A stretch of DNA of 64,000 bases, taken from Amblyornis subalaris. Its lineage: Eukaryota > Chordata > Aves > Passeriformes > Ptilonorhynchidae. The stretch lies in assembly GCA_018881555.1 (NCBI GenBank), contig JACAXG010000027.1, positions 8,401,412 through 8,465,411 on the forward strand, read 5' to 3'. Both the position numbers and the translations under genes were made by a program. Each line of letters begins with the position of its first letter. The stretch's first letter is position 1. The notes under the pieces were generated by a model. It saw only the letters and a program-made list of their open reading frames with translations. It was not told where the DNA came from and made no database searches. Below are positions 15,101-59,970 of this stretch, in pieces.

Positions 15101-18100
15101 TACCAGGCTGTAAACACAAAGTCCTCTTTGCCGGAAGAACTGCCACAGTTAGCTATTCAAGATGCCCAAATTGCCTAGCACCTTGCTTCCAAAAACCTGC
15201 CAAAAAGTAGGGATGATTAAGAAAAGATGACAAAGTCTGTTCTTAAGAATCACAATGCCTACAGTGGAGAATGAGATGGATGAGCCATGAAAATAAAACT
15301 ATTCCCACGCATATGCAGTATGAAAGAAACAATATGATGTTCTCAAACAGCAGACAGCAAACCAGCTTGGAGGGGATAAAAAAAATTATGAAACAAAATG
15401 TTTTGTTAAAGAACATGATGAAATCACCAGGAGTTTAGTTAAGACAGACCCAGAATTCCTTCATGATGCTGCCATTTTGGGCCCATCAGTATTAATAACC
15501 AGCTTTCCTTTACATGACAACTGAGGCATACACCCACTGTCCAAACGCAAATGGATCCACACTGCCACTGCTTTTCACTTCAGTTTTTAAGAGGGTAGAG
15601 AACATCCAGGAAACTACCACTGGTTAAAATTCCACATCCTTATAGTCAACACGGATGGGAAAGAAAACCTGGTCCACTGCAGTTTGATAGTGCCTTGGTT
15701 TTAACCACTCAGAGACTCTAAGGCGTGTGAATTACAAACACAATAGGCTTTGAGAGATCCACGGTTATTAACGAGGCTTTGTGTGCCTCAGTTCTGCATG
15801 TCAAAAATCATCATGACCTGATTCCTCCTAAAGAACTGCATTTACAGACTTCTTTTTTTTTTTAATATGTGAACACACTCCAAACCACTGCTACTGCATT
15901 TACAATTTGCCTTACTATTAAAAAAAAAACAGAGATACTATAAAAGGTCCTGCTACTGTTTTCATCTTCTGCAGGATCCTGTTTTTAAAAACTCTAGGCT
16001 TTCATAGTTCCCTTACTGAAATTTTAAAAACATTCTCACATAGGCAAAAGCAGGACTAAACAGCCTCATTTTTCAGTCCTGCTCACCTCCTTTCTCTGGG
16101 CATTTTCCTGCCTATTCCCTCTTGAACCTGAGGGCTGATAAACCATCCACTCAGCATACGAGGATGGAAAGCTCTTCTCCAGCAGTCAAGGTACAAAACA
16201 AGAGGGAACTCAAGACTGCCAGTGCTGACAACTACAAAACACAGTGGAGAAATGCTGCCAGGTGCAGACAGGATAGACAAGAACACGTTACAAGTATTTC
16301 AAAGTAAGGTGCACTTTTAAGAAATCCAACAGAGTTCATCAAAGAAACAGGATTTTCAAATTGATTGTGGGCTTATAAAATACAATAGGAAAAATTCCCT
16401 TAGAAATAAACTGGAAGCTTGTGGCTGTGGATATACTAGCCAAATTGTAAGATTTATGTTGTTGTAAAATTTACTTTTCTTGTGCACTTTCAGCAATTCC
16501 ATATAGAAAATCACACTATTTGTCATGTTTCCTTGTGTACAATACCCACGGCACCATGCTGCTGTCTCACCTGCCTCTCGCTGACACGAAGAGGACCAAA
16601 CACCATACACTGGATTAGCTTAGCAACCAGCATCAGAAAACAGCAGGCAGTGTTCACTAGTACCTGGAAAGAAGTAAAGCAGTCAGCGACAAATACTTTT
16701 GCCCTACTTAGAAGGAGGGAGAGAAGGGGAACGAACAAGTCTAACAAAACCTGCCATTGTTCACAGAACAGTATTAGTTGCCTTTTTTTTTTTTTTTGGT
16801 GAAATTTAAGCCTGGCCTCTTCCAAGACACATGTAGTAGCCGGTAAAACGCTTAACGTTTTTTTCCTAGAAATACTAACACAGTCAGTTTGATACAGCAG
16901 TACAGCCAACAAGCTGATCTACCTCTTCACAATAAATTATTTTATACAGATAAGCAAATTTCAGCATGAAGGAATATGGGGACGAAACTTTGAGATCACC
17001 AAGATGCTCATTTTGTTTAACATAGGGCAGATGAGGAAACTCCAGTTTGAACCTATTGTTACAGTAACAAGATTCAGAGGTTACCTCAAAACATGCTGAA
17101 TAGCAGACACTCCTCCAGAAACAACACTGCTTCAGGCCTTCTTGGGAAACTGCTTTAAAGCAAAGCAGCAAGGAGCAGAATGCATGGGCCTGAGAAAACT
17201 GCTATCTCACATTTAACAAAGGGCACCTGTAATTAACTTTTGACCTATGCAGAACACTAAAAAGGCGAGAAGGTGGATGATTAAGAAGCCTCGCCCTGTC
17301 ATTTCCAAAGGACACACAATAAACTTTTCCAGAACTCTTAGCGCAAGGTCCTGAGACCAGTTTTCAACAGGATGAATGTGTTTGGTATATTAAAAAATCA
17401 GCACCTCAATCAAGCAAGCATGTGGTGAAGCAAATGTCAAACTACTGCCACTTTTGAGTGATAGATACATGAAAAGTTCAACAGCAACAACTCAGCAAGG
17501 TTTTTGATATTCCCTTGTTGAGCCTTTATTTCAACTAGAAATCAGTGAGCCAAGATTCATATAGCATTATGAGGTTTGGGTTTAAAAAGATACAGAAATT
17601 TATTTTTTTTTTAAATGGTGAGAATGTTTCCTCTTAGCTACACCACTTTAAGTGCTATTAAAAAAAAAAAAAAACCGGCAGGTAAGGCTTGGGCTCGAAT
17701 ACGTGACGGTCCCTTACTCAGATTTCTGGCAGAGCAGGTCGGGCAGTGCTTGGCGAAGCTCAAGCGCAGCACCCGCCAGGGACCGCGGCAAACGCTCCCA
17801 ACAGCTTCTCCCAAATCCCCCGGCCAGGGAGAGAGGGGGACGCCCGGGGAGACAAGCGCGAGCCGCGGGCTGAACCATCGGGGCGCGCGGCTCTAGCGCT
17901 GCCCCGTCGCCCCGGCCACGCAGGAAGNGAAGCGGCTGCGGAGGCGGCCCGGAGCGGGCAAGGGGAACCCCGTCAAGCCCCCTCTTTATTCCGCGGGCAG
18001 TTGTCAAACAACAATAACGAAACACCCCCCGGACCCGCCCAGCCCCCCCGGGCCGCGGGGAGGTGCCGGCAGAGGCCGATCCCGATCCCACCCCGCAGGC

Positions 18101-18359
18101 CGCGGGCCCGCAGGCCCCGCCGCCGCCCCGGGCTCACCCAGACGCAGAGGCTGTCGGAGAGCAGGTAGTAGGCGACGTCCAAGGCCCGCGGGCCGGCGCA
18201 GCGCTGGGGCTCGGCCGGCTCGGTGCCCGCCGCCGCGCCGGGCGCCTGGCTGAGGGCGCGGTAGGCGCTGAGGCCGGCGCCCAGCAGCGCCAGGGCGCTG
18301 AGCGCCGTGTAGGTGCGGAGGCTGGGCCAGGGGAAGCGCTCCAGGAACAGCAGCGGCAT
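197..18359 (-). CDS. AMFR: AMFR (gp78) ER-resident RING E3 ubiquitin ligase, first 10 coding exons, 3' part outside window
   Basis: Coding exons in transcript order: 18359-18138, 16663-16571, 14751-14587, 12797-12645, 9314-9274, 7577-7445, 6892-6759, 5081-4971, 2111-1921, 300-197. All have GT-AG junctions, and 1,347 nt join in phase to 449 residues; the human protein is about 643. The start is the ATG at 18359 (MPLLFLERFPWPSLRTYT, the family's N terminus). Hydrophobic membrane segments lie near residues 18-36, 75-97, 111-128, 134-152 and 175-198, with more in exons 5-7. Exons 8-9 encode a complete RING: C330, C333, C345, H347, H350, C353, C364, C367. The last exon seen ends at SNSQLNVM, just before the CUE domain, so the CUE, E2-binding and p97-binding parts are off the left edge. 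Known role: ubiquitinates ERAD substrates and HMG-CoA reductase with UBE2G2. Compared with the human protein as recalled, the linker after the first membrane segment is about 11 residues shorter. Confidence 0.97.
2112..4970. other. AMFR: AMFR intron 8, no further feature seen
   Basis: Open frames of up to 152 codons (3170-3628, plus) show no family-like motifs or splice framing. No recognisable repeat. Confidence 0.6.
5257..5271. repeat. Short (AC)n microsatellite in AMFR intron 7
   Basis: About seven ac units, 290 bp left of the unassigned open frame. Confidence 0.85.
5561..6049 (+). CDS. Unassigned open frame inside AMFR intron 7, opposite strand; possible terminal exon or retrocopy
   Basis: I do not recognise this protein. 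The frame is open from 5501 (stop at 5498-5500) to TAA at 6047-6049, with no in-frame ATG until 5741 (MTETHQVAQTRSLRRMQLK, 102 residues). A long pyrimidine tract ending in AAG at 5558-5560 would serve well as a 3' splice acceptor, giving a terminal exon of about 162 codons. AATAAA follows at 6262-6267. The translation is rich in Trp, Tyr, Arg and Lys, has a predicted charged helix (RRMQLKQLCEQLKVVQWLHL), and its codons keep CpGs (cgacgc, accgaa, cgatgc), all more coding-like than the surrounding intron. Alternatives: a decayed processed copy, though no poly(A) tract or target duplication is visible, or a chance open frame. Length alone is not decisive in 64 kb. Confidence 0.35.
   Translation: MQCHVSSDYTVSKHGQYRDEWCNISQHRWCGIYVKNYHIKAAAIGSFRRKLECGSSSIIRMTETHQVAQTRSLRRMQLKQLCEQLKVVQWLHLTEKKRCTVDELYYEALNLVSQPLNDFSKRKPQEFLDKPAFSIWTTAAGIRINQTHRGPKLKQYSDVQKE
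8252..8350. repeat. About 100-bp repeat, copy A (partner at 10251-10350)
   Basis: It shares acctgtaaaaa, ttcttctatgc(a/g)tattt, aaccctttg(t/c)aatatccaac and atctgccaactg...agctggctttaaa with copy B, same orientation, about 85-90% alike by eye. A partial extra copy of its left end (cacctgtaaaaagcattctt) precedes it at 8220-8251. Confidence 0.8.
8508..9165 (-). mobile_element. CR1 LINE 3' fragment, about 650 bp
   Basis: It starts with the reverse complement of the CR1 3' end (cagaatcctgcaatggtttgggttggaa form) and continues with the typical untranslated and ORF2-end sequence (tctctgggcaa..., agccattccctcttgtcctatcac, cttctcttctccaggctgaa). Minus orientation, 5'-truncated, in AMFR intron 5 close to exon 5. 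Confidence 0.9.
10251..10350. repeat. About 100-bp repeat, copy B (partner at 8252-8350)
   Basis: A direct repeat of copy A placed 2 kb away, in AMFR intron 4, while copy A is in intron 5. The pair brackets exon 5 (9274-9314). Confidence 0.8.
11100..11180 (+). mobile_element. CR1 LINE 3' end fragment, about 80 bp
   Basis: It contains ggttggaactagatgatctt and cccttccaacccaaatcctttt, the diagnostic CR1 3' end, in plus orientation inside AMFR intron 4. One N lies just beyond, at 11187. Confidence 0.85.
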
Positions 18360-18620
18360 CGCGAAGCCCTCGCCGCCGCCCGGCCCCGGCCCGCCGCGCT
18401 CCCCCGGCTCAACGCCCGCCCCGCCGCCCCTCCCCGGGGCCGGGCGAGCCGCCCCCGCCGAAGAAAGGAAAGAGACCGGGCCTGAACCCCCCGCCCCGGC
18501 TCCGGGCGCCGCGTCCGCCCGTCACCCCGCGCGCTGAGTCACGGCCGGGGCGGCGCTTCCACCGGCCCGGCCCTGCCCCGCACCCCCCCGCGCCCGGGAC
18601 AGCGGCCGCACCGCCGGAGC
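18360..18620 (-). promoter_or_regulatory. AMFR: AMFR CpG-island promoter and 5' UTR region
   Basis: The sequence directly upstream of the AMFR ATG is extremely GC- and CpG-rich, with several CCGCCC-type GC boxes and no TATA box at a useful distance. The island runs on into exon 1 and intron 1, to about 17,720. The transcription start and UTR extent are not determinable here. Open frames across the island are GC artefacts. Confidence 0.7.
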
Positions 18621-20040
18621 CGCGCGTGGGGGAATCGAAGGGGCCTTCGGGAGCCCCCAAACCTACAGGCATGGACTCAAAGAGCGCGGAGGGACTGCAC
18701 GAGCAGCGCCCTTCCACAGGCAGCCTGGAACAAGAATTAGTCTCTCAAACTACCGTGTGGTAAGGAAGGTGAGAGGTGCTGTTAAGTGCCAGGGCTCAAA
18801 AGCTGCACTCAGTCCCTTGCACAATCTGACTTCAAAGCTTCCACCTGCTCTTCCTTACTTTCACGGGGGAAAAGGGTTCTGTTCTATGCTCCCCTGCTAG
18901 CTTTATGTCCCGCAGCTTGCAGCTAAGAAACCATACATCTTCCCGTGTCTGGGCCTTCCATCCATAGGACCAAAGTGAACAGCCCTTCCACTACCTTTCC
19001 CAGCATTTGTCAGTACATTTCCCATACTGCACAGTTTCAATCTGACCAAAGCACCAAGCTGTCAGGATTGTTCTGTACATTGCTTACTAGTGCAGATGGT
19101 AGCAGAGCCAAGCACTTTGGCAAGATTCAGTTCTCTTGGCAGCAGGCATTCTCCAACCCTGCCTTCATAAAAGAGGACAGTGCACACACAACAGTGCATC
19201 CTCTGATCAGAGGCAGAACTTGGAAACAAATCTTCTAAAGACTGATTAAGCAAAATTATGGAAGACTAAAGGCATTGGGAAGTGTCACATCCAACTGGAG
19301 TTTATGTTTAGCCAAGCATGTAAAAAACCCAAAATAAAAACATTGATATTTACTACCTGCAAGAGACTGATATGTTTGAGAAAAAGCAGAAGCATGGGTA
19401 TCCCTTGCAGGATGACAGCACAGCTCAGCATAGCATGGAACCACCTGCATGTGGCATTGACAACATGACCCTAATTCTGTCCTAGAGCTAAGGAAAAATA
19501 TACAAAATTAACTTCACTTTCTCCATTTTAACTGTATCTCAGGCCAGTCCAACAGAATTTTTTGGGTTGTTACTGTCTTAAGGGGGCACTGAAGGAACAG
19601 ATGCATGTTGCATCTCCTCCAAGCCCTATACAAACAGATGAGTTCTGGTAAAAAAAAGGTAAAGGCTACACTGGCCTTTAAGTACTCATACTCCCTCAAA
19701 ACAGCAGTCCTGGTCTCCAAGTTAATTAAGACTCAAAATGATATCGCACCCAGTTACACTGTTTCATTTCTCCCTGATCCTAGGGATATTCCCTGCTCAG
19801 GGATAGAGATCACAGCACCTAAATGGGCCCTGAATGGCTTAGCTCCTCCTCTTGTTTCCAAGATCATCTGTATTCCTGAAGAAAAGTAATGAGGTTTAAA
19901 ATATGCACCTAAAAGTAAGAGACAACTGAGCAAAAATAAAACGACCAAAAACCAGAAAAAAAACCAAACCCAAAAACCTAAAAAAAACCCCAAAACCCAA
20001 CAACAAAAACGAAACCAAACCCAAGACAAACAGAATCTTA
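18621..20040. other. Interval between AMFR promoter and NUDT21 3' end
   Basis: Past the CpG island, nothing coding is seen. Short open frames here have no splice-bounded or family-like content. Part may be distal NUDT21 3' UTR. Confidence 0.6.
19928..20038. repeat. A/C-rich low-complexity tract near the NUDT21 3' end
   Basis: Runs of aaaacc and aaaccc; the minus strand is T/G-rich (ttttggtttt). If transcribed as part of the NUDT21 3' region it gives a U/G-rich stretch just after the ATTAAA at 20050-20055, which would suit a downstream cleavage element. Confidence 0.7.
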
Positions 20041-20049
20041 ACCATTTTG

Positions 20050-20055
20050 TTTAAT
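20050..20055 (-). terminator. NUDT21: Candidate proximal poly(A) signal of NUDT21 (ATTAAA on minus strand)
   Basis: It lies about 250 nt after the TGA, followed by a region T/G-rich on the coding strand. NUDT21 is known to have long 3' UTRs, so distal signals nearer to AMFR are also possible. Confidence 0.3.
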
Positions 20056-20300
20056 GTTGTACAAAACAAAAAATTGGTGAGTATTACAACGAAAAGGGAT
20101 TAAAGCACTGGTATCCCATTGCCATCTCTCTAGCTACGGTTGAGATTCACTTCCCTGTTCATACTATGGACTGTTTAGTGGCCTTCAGGAACAGAATGAC
20201 TTAAAAAAATCCTTGTATCACACGTATTCCTTTCTCTACACTTTAAAGCTGTGCTCACAGAGACGGCTTCTTCTATTGGAGTCTTCAGGTAAACAGGAAT

Positions 20301-27296
<6,996 letters not shown>

Positions 27297-27481
27297 GGCG
27301 GGAATCGGCGAGCGGTGGCGGGAAGAGGCAGCGCGAGCAGTCGGTCAGTGCTGGGCGACAGAAACGCCGTCCGCCATTAACGCCCACCCAGCCCTCAGCG
27401 CCGCGCACCGCCTGCCGGGACCCACCGAGCTCCGCCCGCTCACTGGTGCTGAGCGACCGCGCTCCGCCCTTCTCCTCGCTC

Positions 27482-27525
27482 ATTGGCCAAGGGCATCATG
27501 TCCCGCCCCCGCGCGATCCGATTGG
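27482..27525. promoter_or_regulatory. Two inverted CCAAT boxes (ATTGG at 27482-27486 and 27521-27525)
   Basis: Two ATTGG cores lie 39 bp apart with a GC box (cccgccccc) between them. This is typical NF-Y/Sp1 spacing in a divergent housekeeping promoter. Binding is inferred. Confidence 0.55.
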
Positions 27526-27553
27526 TCATCAAGGGCCCAGCGCGGGGACTGCC

Positions 27554-27565
27554 GGGAGTTGTAGT
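27554..27565 (-). promoter_or_regulatory. ZNF143/THAP11-type motif (ACTACAACTCCC on the minus strand)
   Basis: The reverse complement reads ACTACAACTCCC, matching the known ACTACAnnTCCC core bound by ZNF143/THAP11 in many bidirectional housekeeping promoters. It ends 16 bp before the OGFOD1 start codon, so it may lie in the 5' UTR or at the start site. Occupancy is inferred. Confidence 0.6.
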
Positions 27566-27581
27566 CTGGCTGGACGGTGCT

Positions 27582-36655
<9,074 letters not shown>

Positions 36656-37007
36656 TGGTGCAGAGTGTGACCACTGTCACAGAGAACAGTGGGGGGTGGG
36701 TGGTGGGCAGGTTCCTACCCAGATGTTCAGCTGTGACCTAAGCACAGACAAACGTGGCTGATGCAACTCCATCACACTGCGTACAGTGGGGGCCAGGTGG
36801 CTTTTTTAACTGTACAAATGGAAATTCAGTCTTGTTCTGAGTTCCTTGTAACACATGCTCCCAACTGTTTTTAATGCTCTATGGAGGGGCTTGTCATACA
36901 ACTGTCAGCTTTCCAGCTGTTCTTTCATGGGAGCAGCACAGTGGCAGCTCTGACCTGTCAGGGTGAGAATTACAACTGTACATTGCCCCAAGCTGATGAC
37001 TGATTTT

Positions 37008-37134
37008 ATTAAAAAAGAAAAAGGAAATGGGTCAGTTAAATGCTTCATACACTGGTCGGGCAAGATTTGTTACAAAATGCCCAAGACATTTTCTCGGGCT
37101 TAACTGTGTTCCTGTTTGTAGAGACAAAAATAAA
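37008..37134 (+). terminator. OGFOD1: Candidate poly(A) signals of OGFOD1 (ATTAAA 37008-37013, AATAAA 37129-37134)
   Basis: The first hexamers after the stop codon give 3' UTRs of about 370 or 490 nt. The second is the canonical hexamer. Which one is used cannot be told from sequence. Confidence 0.55.
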
Positions 37135-40100
37135 GGAGCTGCCATGGGAAATATGAGGTTTTTCCAGCTACACAACTCGAGAGTTGGGAAGGAAGACAGT
37201 GAGGCTATAAAGCTACTGGCATTGGGAAGGACTTGGCACTGTAACAAGGAGCAGGACTTTATTATGCTAAATGCTGTGCAGACCGACCCAGATGCAGCCC
37301 TTTTTCCAAAGAATTTACAAGCTGAACAGCCAAGAAGAAACCTGTTCCTGTGCACTCTACTTGGGTGGGTGTGCAGACAGCTCCTGGCTCCAGCCTCAGA
37401 ACAGGGGCCAGGGGCTGGCAGTAGGAATGTGGCATCTTAGCTTTTACTGGCTTGTCATCCACAGGCACTAGGAGGATCACCAACAGCATGGCCTGATGTC
37501 CTGTTAGTTATGTCGTGGGATCTGCTGGGTTCTAACATGGGTTCTGTCACTGGAGATCAGCTCAGATCTTTTGAGGCAGCAACCAGCCAAGTCCTGTGGT
37601 AAACAGTGCAAGGGCAGCGAGTATGGTCTTGGTGCAACACCTCCCTTCATGTTTTCAGTACTGTGCACCTGCCCCATATTCACTGCAACCAGGACTGTGC
37701 CAGACTCACCTCCAAGGTGTCCAGCCCACCAAGAGGTGCAGCAGAGCTGTACTGATGCTTCAGAAGACAACCAGAATGCAGAAGACCTTGCTGGAGGCTC
37801 AGCCCTGGCCTGCACCTGCTTGCCTCATTGGTTTTTTTGGCACTGAGACACAGGTGTTCTTTCAGCTCATCCAAGCCAGACAGTGCAGGCCGTGGGCTTG
37901 CATAAGCTGAGGAGAGTGTGCATTTTTCATCCCTCCTGCCTCTCCCATGTTGGGAGAGGGTAGCTTTGGATTAAATTCTGCGCCTTCTCCTATTCCAGGC
38001 CTGTTGTTAGGGACCACCAGGGGTGTAGGAGTACAGCTGGCAGCAGAGGAGCAGTAAGCTCAAAGCAAGGCTCACTGTTGACATGAGTACTCTGCACCCT
38101 TTGCTGGGGGGGTGGGATGTCCTGTGGGCATATCTTCATGAAGACACAGGAGCAACAACCTTCAGCTTCAATCCCAATACCCAAANTTCACAAAAAGAAT
38201 CCCAGAGGCAGCTGGCAGGAACCCTTGCCATTGCTTCCAAAGGGAAAGGTATCTCAGCTCCCACAGGTGCCAGAGCAAGGGGCCAACCCTGCTGTTGAGA
38301 GAGCACTGTGCAGGACTCTGGAGCTCCAGTGTCAGTTCCATCCCAGATGCTGAGCAGTTGCTCAGTTTGAGCTACTCCCTCCTGCACTGGTGGGTAGGAA
38401 GGACAGCTGGGAGGTGGTTGCCCNGGGCTGCTGTTGCAAGATCTTGTTCATATTCTGACTCGTTTCTCTAAGCTGGCTTCTCTGTGCACTGCCAAAACTT
38501 TCTTGCTCGGTTTTAACCTTCCTTTGCTACTTACAAAGACAAGGGGATGAAGCTAGAAACAAATCCTGAAGTGAGGACAGGACTCTGTGAATCAGTGGTT
38601 TCCCAGGCACTCTGCTGCCTACTGGGGCCGCAGATCTTCTTGGGGAGAAAGTAGTTCTTATTCTGAGCTCTCCACTAGAACAAGATACGTAATGGAGGTT
38701 TCAAATAAAAAAAATTATTTGGGTCGTTTCAAACAAAAGTGACAGACACCACAGCTATTCACAGCATAGTCTGCTAGGTAAAGTTGGGAGTAAATTAATT
38801 AACAAAACAAAGTTACTTCGTTGACTGCATTGTGAGCCTAAGAGTGTGCTTGGTAGATCCTGGAACAGCCTTCCAGGAGACTGGGAAGAGGCTGGGCTCT
38901 CTACAGCTTGCTGCTTTTTAATAGTAAGTACTACACTAGAGGTCATACCAGCCTCAGCTTGAGTGAGCCCCTATCTACCTGATCACACGAGGAACCACCC
39001 TTCCTCCAGTGACTCAGATGAAGTAATTTAAGAAGCCAAATTTGCAGTCAGCTTTCAAAGGCTTAAAAATGAACGTGTCTCTGCTCTCCCATCCTTCTTG
39101 TTAGGTCCCAAAGCCACAGGCAGCCCCAGGCATGGCTGGTGCTGCAGGTACAGGGGAAAGACTTGGCTCACCAAAATTTCAAATTACGTCAGCTCCTGGG
39201 GGAAGAAGGGCCTTCATTTATACAGTGCCAGTAATGGGAGCCTCCTCTACAGATGCCCTTGCTGGATACCAATCTGTATTTACAATTAGGTGTAGCTGCT
39301 TGCAAAGTACATGCATTTTTTATTTGGCAAAGGTAAAAGTTGGTTTTACAGGAAAATAATTTACAAATTTGTTGTCAGAAACTTAGATAAGGGAAATCAG
39401 CCTTACCAGAGGTCTGGACAGTGAGCAAAGGACTGACCTCACTGCCAGGAGCAGAACAGAGCTGGGACTGGCAGTGCCTGATGCATAGTCCTGAAACTCA
39501 GGCTGATGGGAAAGCTCTGTTAGCATTAAATGGAGTACATAAATGTAAGCAAGCAAGCATTAGGATTTTGAACATAAAGAACAAGACGTTGGAACAGTGG
39601 GAACAGGTACAGCAGGTGGCAGAAAGCCCAGCACTTATGCCAGGAGACTGTTCCATAATTAAGTCTCTGAACTCACTTGCTTAGAACAGCATGGGTGGCT
39701 CACCACCCTTCTACCAAGCAGCTGGATTTGACTAACAACCAGTTTCTTAAAAGGATTCAAATGAGCTCCTGCTGCAGATTCTAACTGACAGAGGTCTGTG
39801 CTTTCAGCAACACAGCTCCATCTGGAAGGGGCCAAAGCAGTGGCAAGGGGCAGTTTTGGGGATTAAAACACATTTTAAGAATTAAATTCCCCATTCAATT
39901 GGTCACATGTTCACCACAGGCTCTGTTGGTGGGTTGCTGGTTTTAACTCAGTAGTGGCTCATAACAGAGACCAGTTGCAGGACATGACTCCTTCTGACAG
40001 CCCCAAGAAGCAACCCAAGAACTTCGAGGCAGGCTAACTCCTGCCCACCTGCATTGCAAACACGATTGTACGGTGGCGGGTGTGATGTGGGAGCGAGGAG

Positions 40101-40433
40101 CACCAGGGCCCAACCTCCATCCTGTGCAGTTTATTTTTAGCTTCTAAAAGAAATTTGCTTTGGCAAAGGTTCTAAAATATCTTTAGATGTGAGATAGAGC
40201 CTTACTGTAATATTTGAATTCAATTCTAAGAGATCCCATAATTAAACAGGTTTGAGCCAGGAGCCAAGTCATTTTTCAATACCACCTTCTTTTGATCCCA
40301 TTAAGTACTACCAACTCTTCATGAGTATGCACCAAGCTTGGGTGTGTAGTTTGTTTTTGTTGTTCCTGAAATGCACCTTTGCCCACCTCAATATTTGCAG
40401 TTCTTCCAGCAGTAGCACAGAACCAGTAGCTTG
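37135..40433. other. Convergent intergenic region between OGFOD1 and BBS2 3' ends
   Basis: No exon, RNA gene or recognisable transposon was found. The short open frames look random. The right side borders the 171-bp tandem duplication. Confidence 0.6.
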
Positions 40434-40776
40434 AAGCAAAACTTCCTGCAATCCATGTGTGGCGAAAGTGTTGGATATGAAACAGACCACTTCCTACCTG
40501 CCCAGATCATGGAACTGGACGACTGTCAAAGATCTGCTGGCTTGAAAGCCAGCAAGATGTTATCCCCTTGGTGTTTTTCATGCACTCCACTGCAGTTTAC
40601 CTGGAAGTAAAACTTCCTGCAATTCAGATGTGGGGAGAGTACTGGATATGAAACAGACCATTTCCTACCTGTGCAAATCATGGAACAGAATGCCTGTCAA
40701 AGTTCTTCTGGCTTAAGAGCCAGCAAAATGTTATCCCTTTGGTGTTTTTCATGCATTGCATAGCAGTTTACCTAGA
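40434..40776. repeat. 171-bp tandem duplication, two diverged copies
   Basis: Copy 1 is about 40434-40605 and copy 2 about 40606-40776, period 171. Shared blocks include aaaacttcctgcaat, ggatatgaaacagacca, tttcctacctg (cttcctacctg in copy 1), ctgtcaaag, gccagcaa and ggtgtttttcatgca. The copies are roughly 85-90% alike by eye. They lie downstream of BBS2 and OGFOD1. I do not recognise the unit. Confidence 0.85.
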
Positions 40777-40952
40777 GAGCCACGCATCCCTGCCATTAAC
40801 CCAAGATTCTCCAGCACAGGAAGTTCAAGTGTAAAGAGACTACACAGCAAAAACCAGAGCAGTTGTTTGGGTCGGGTTTTTTCAACAAATAAACTTAGTA
40901 GCACACATGTCCCCAACTAAATCAGAACAAAATCAGTCAAGCCAGTCTATGT

Positions 40953-40958
40953 TTTAAT
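40953..40958 (-). terminator. BBS2: Candidate poly(A) signal of BBS2 (ATTAAA on minus strand)
   Basis: This is the first ATTAAA on the coding strand after the TAA at 41263-41265, giving a 3' UTR of about 305-330 nt. A canonical AATAAA also occurs further on, at 40135-40130, past the 171-bp duplication. The choice is uncertain. Confidence 0.4.
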
Positions 40959-41262
40959 GGAAAAGATTGATGCCTTAACTACAAAATATATTTAAATACA
41001 TAAATAAGTTACTGTAATAAAAAATAAGTGTTTGAACATTATACCTCTGTGTTGCATAAATACCACATCTGCACTTAAACTCTGATGCTCTCTTCATGGA
41101 GCTTTGGTCTGCATAATATTTCTCACCTGACAGCTTAACTACAACACTACCTTTGCAATTCCTTCACCCTAGAGTGAAGTAGGGGCCTGAATTAACTGCT
41201 TGTCATGCATTATCTGCCTGCTGCATGGAATCACTGCCTCTGTGCAGCTGCTGCTTCTCTCC

Positions 41263-59835
<18,573 letters not shown>

Positions 59836-59970
59836 GATGGGCGAGGGGCCGCGGGCCGGGGCGGGGCACGGCGAGTGAGGCCGGGCTGGGCCGCGGGGCC
59901 GCCGCCGGACGCGGATCCGCCGGCGCCGGCACCGGCCCTGCCCGCGCGCACGCGCAGCCGCCGCGTCAGC
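59836..59970 (-). promoter_or_regulatory. BBS2: BBS2 CpG-island promoter and 5' UTR region
   Basis: This is CpG-dense sequence immediately upstream of the BBS2 ATG, continuing across exon 1 into intron 1 to about 59,470. There is no TATA box. The cgcgcgcacgcgcagc stretch at about 59,942-59,957 resembles an NRF1 site (GCGCANGCGC), common in housekeeping and ciliary gene promoters. I did not find a convincing RFX X-box pair by eye. Confidence 0.6.

Larger units (their letters stand above)
27297..27581. promoter_or_regulatory. Shared divergent CpG-island promoter of NUDT21 and OGFOD1
   Basis: Only 285 bp separate the two start codons. The stretch is GC- and CpG-rich and has no TATA box at a useful distance. 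It contains two inverted CCAAT boxes, a GC box (27502-27510) and a ZNF143-type motif. Head-to-head arrangement in a CpG island is the classic form of a bidirectional housekeeping promoter. Transcription starts cannot be placed from sequence alone. Confidence 0.85.

Noticed and set aside
17714..18717. Several open frames of 90-140 codons on both strands
   Set aside because: GC-rich CpG-island frames around AMFR exon 1. Only the exon 1 frame (18359-18138) is supported.
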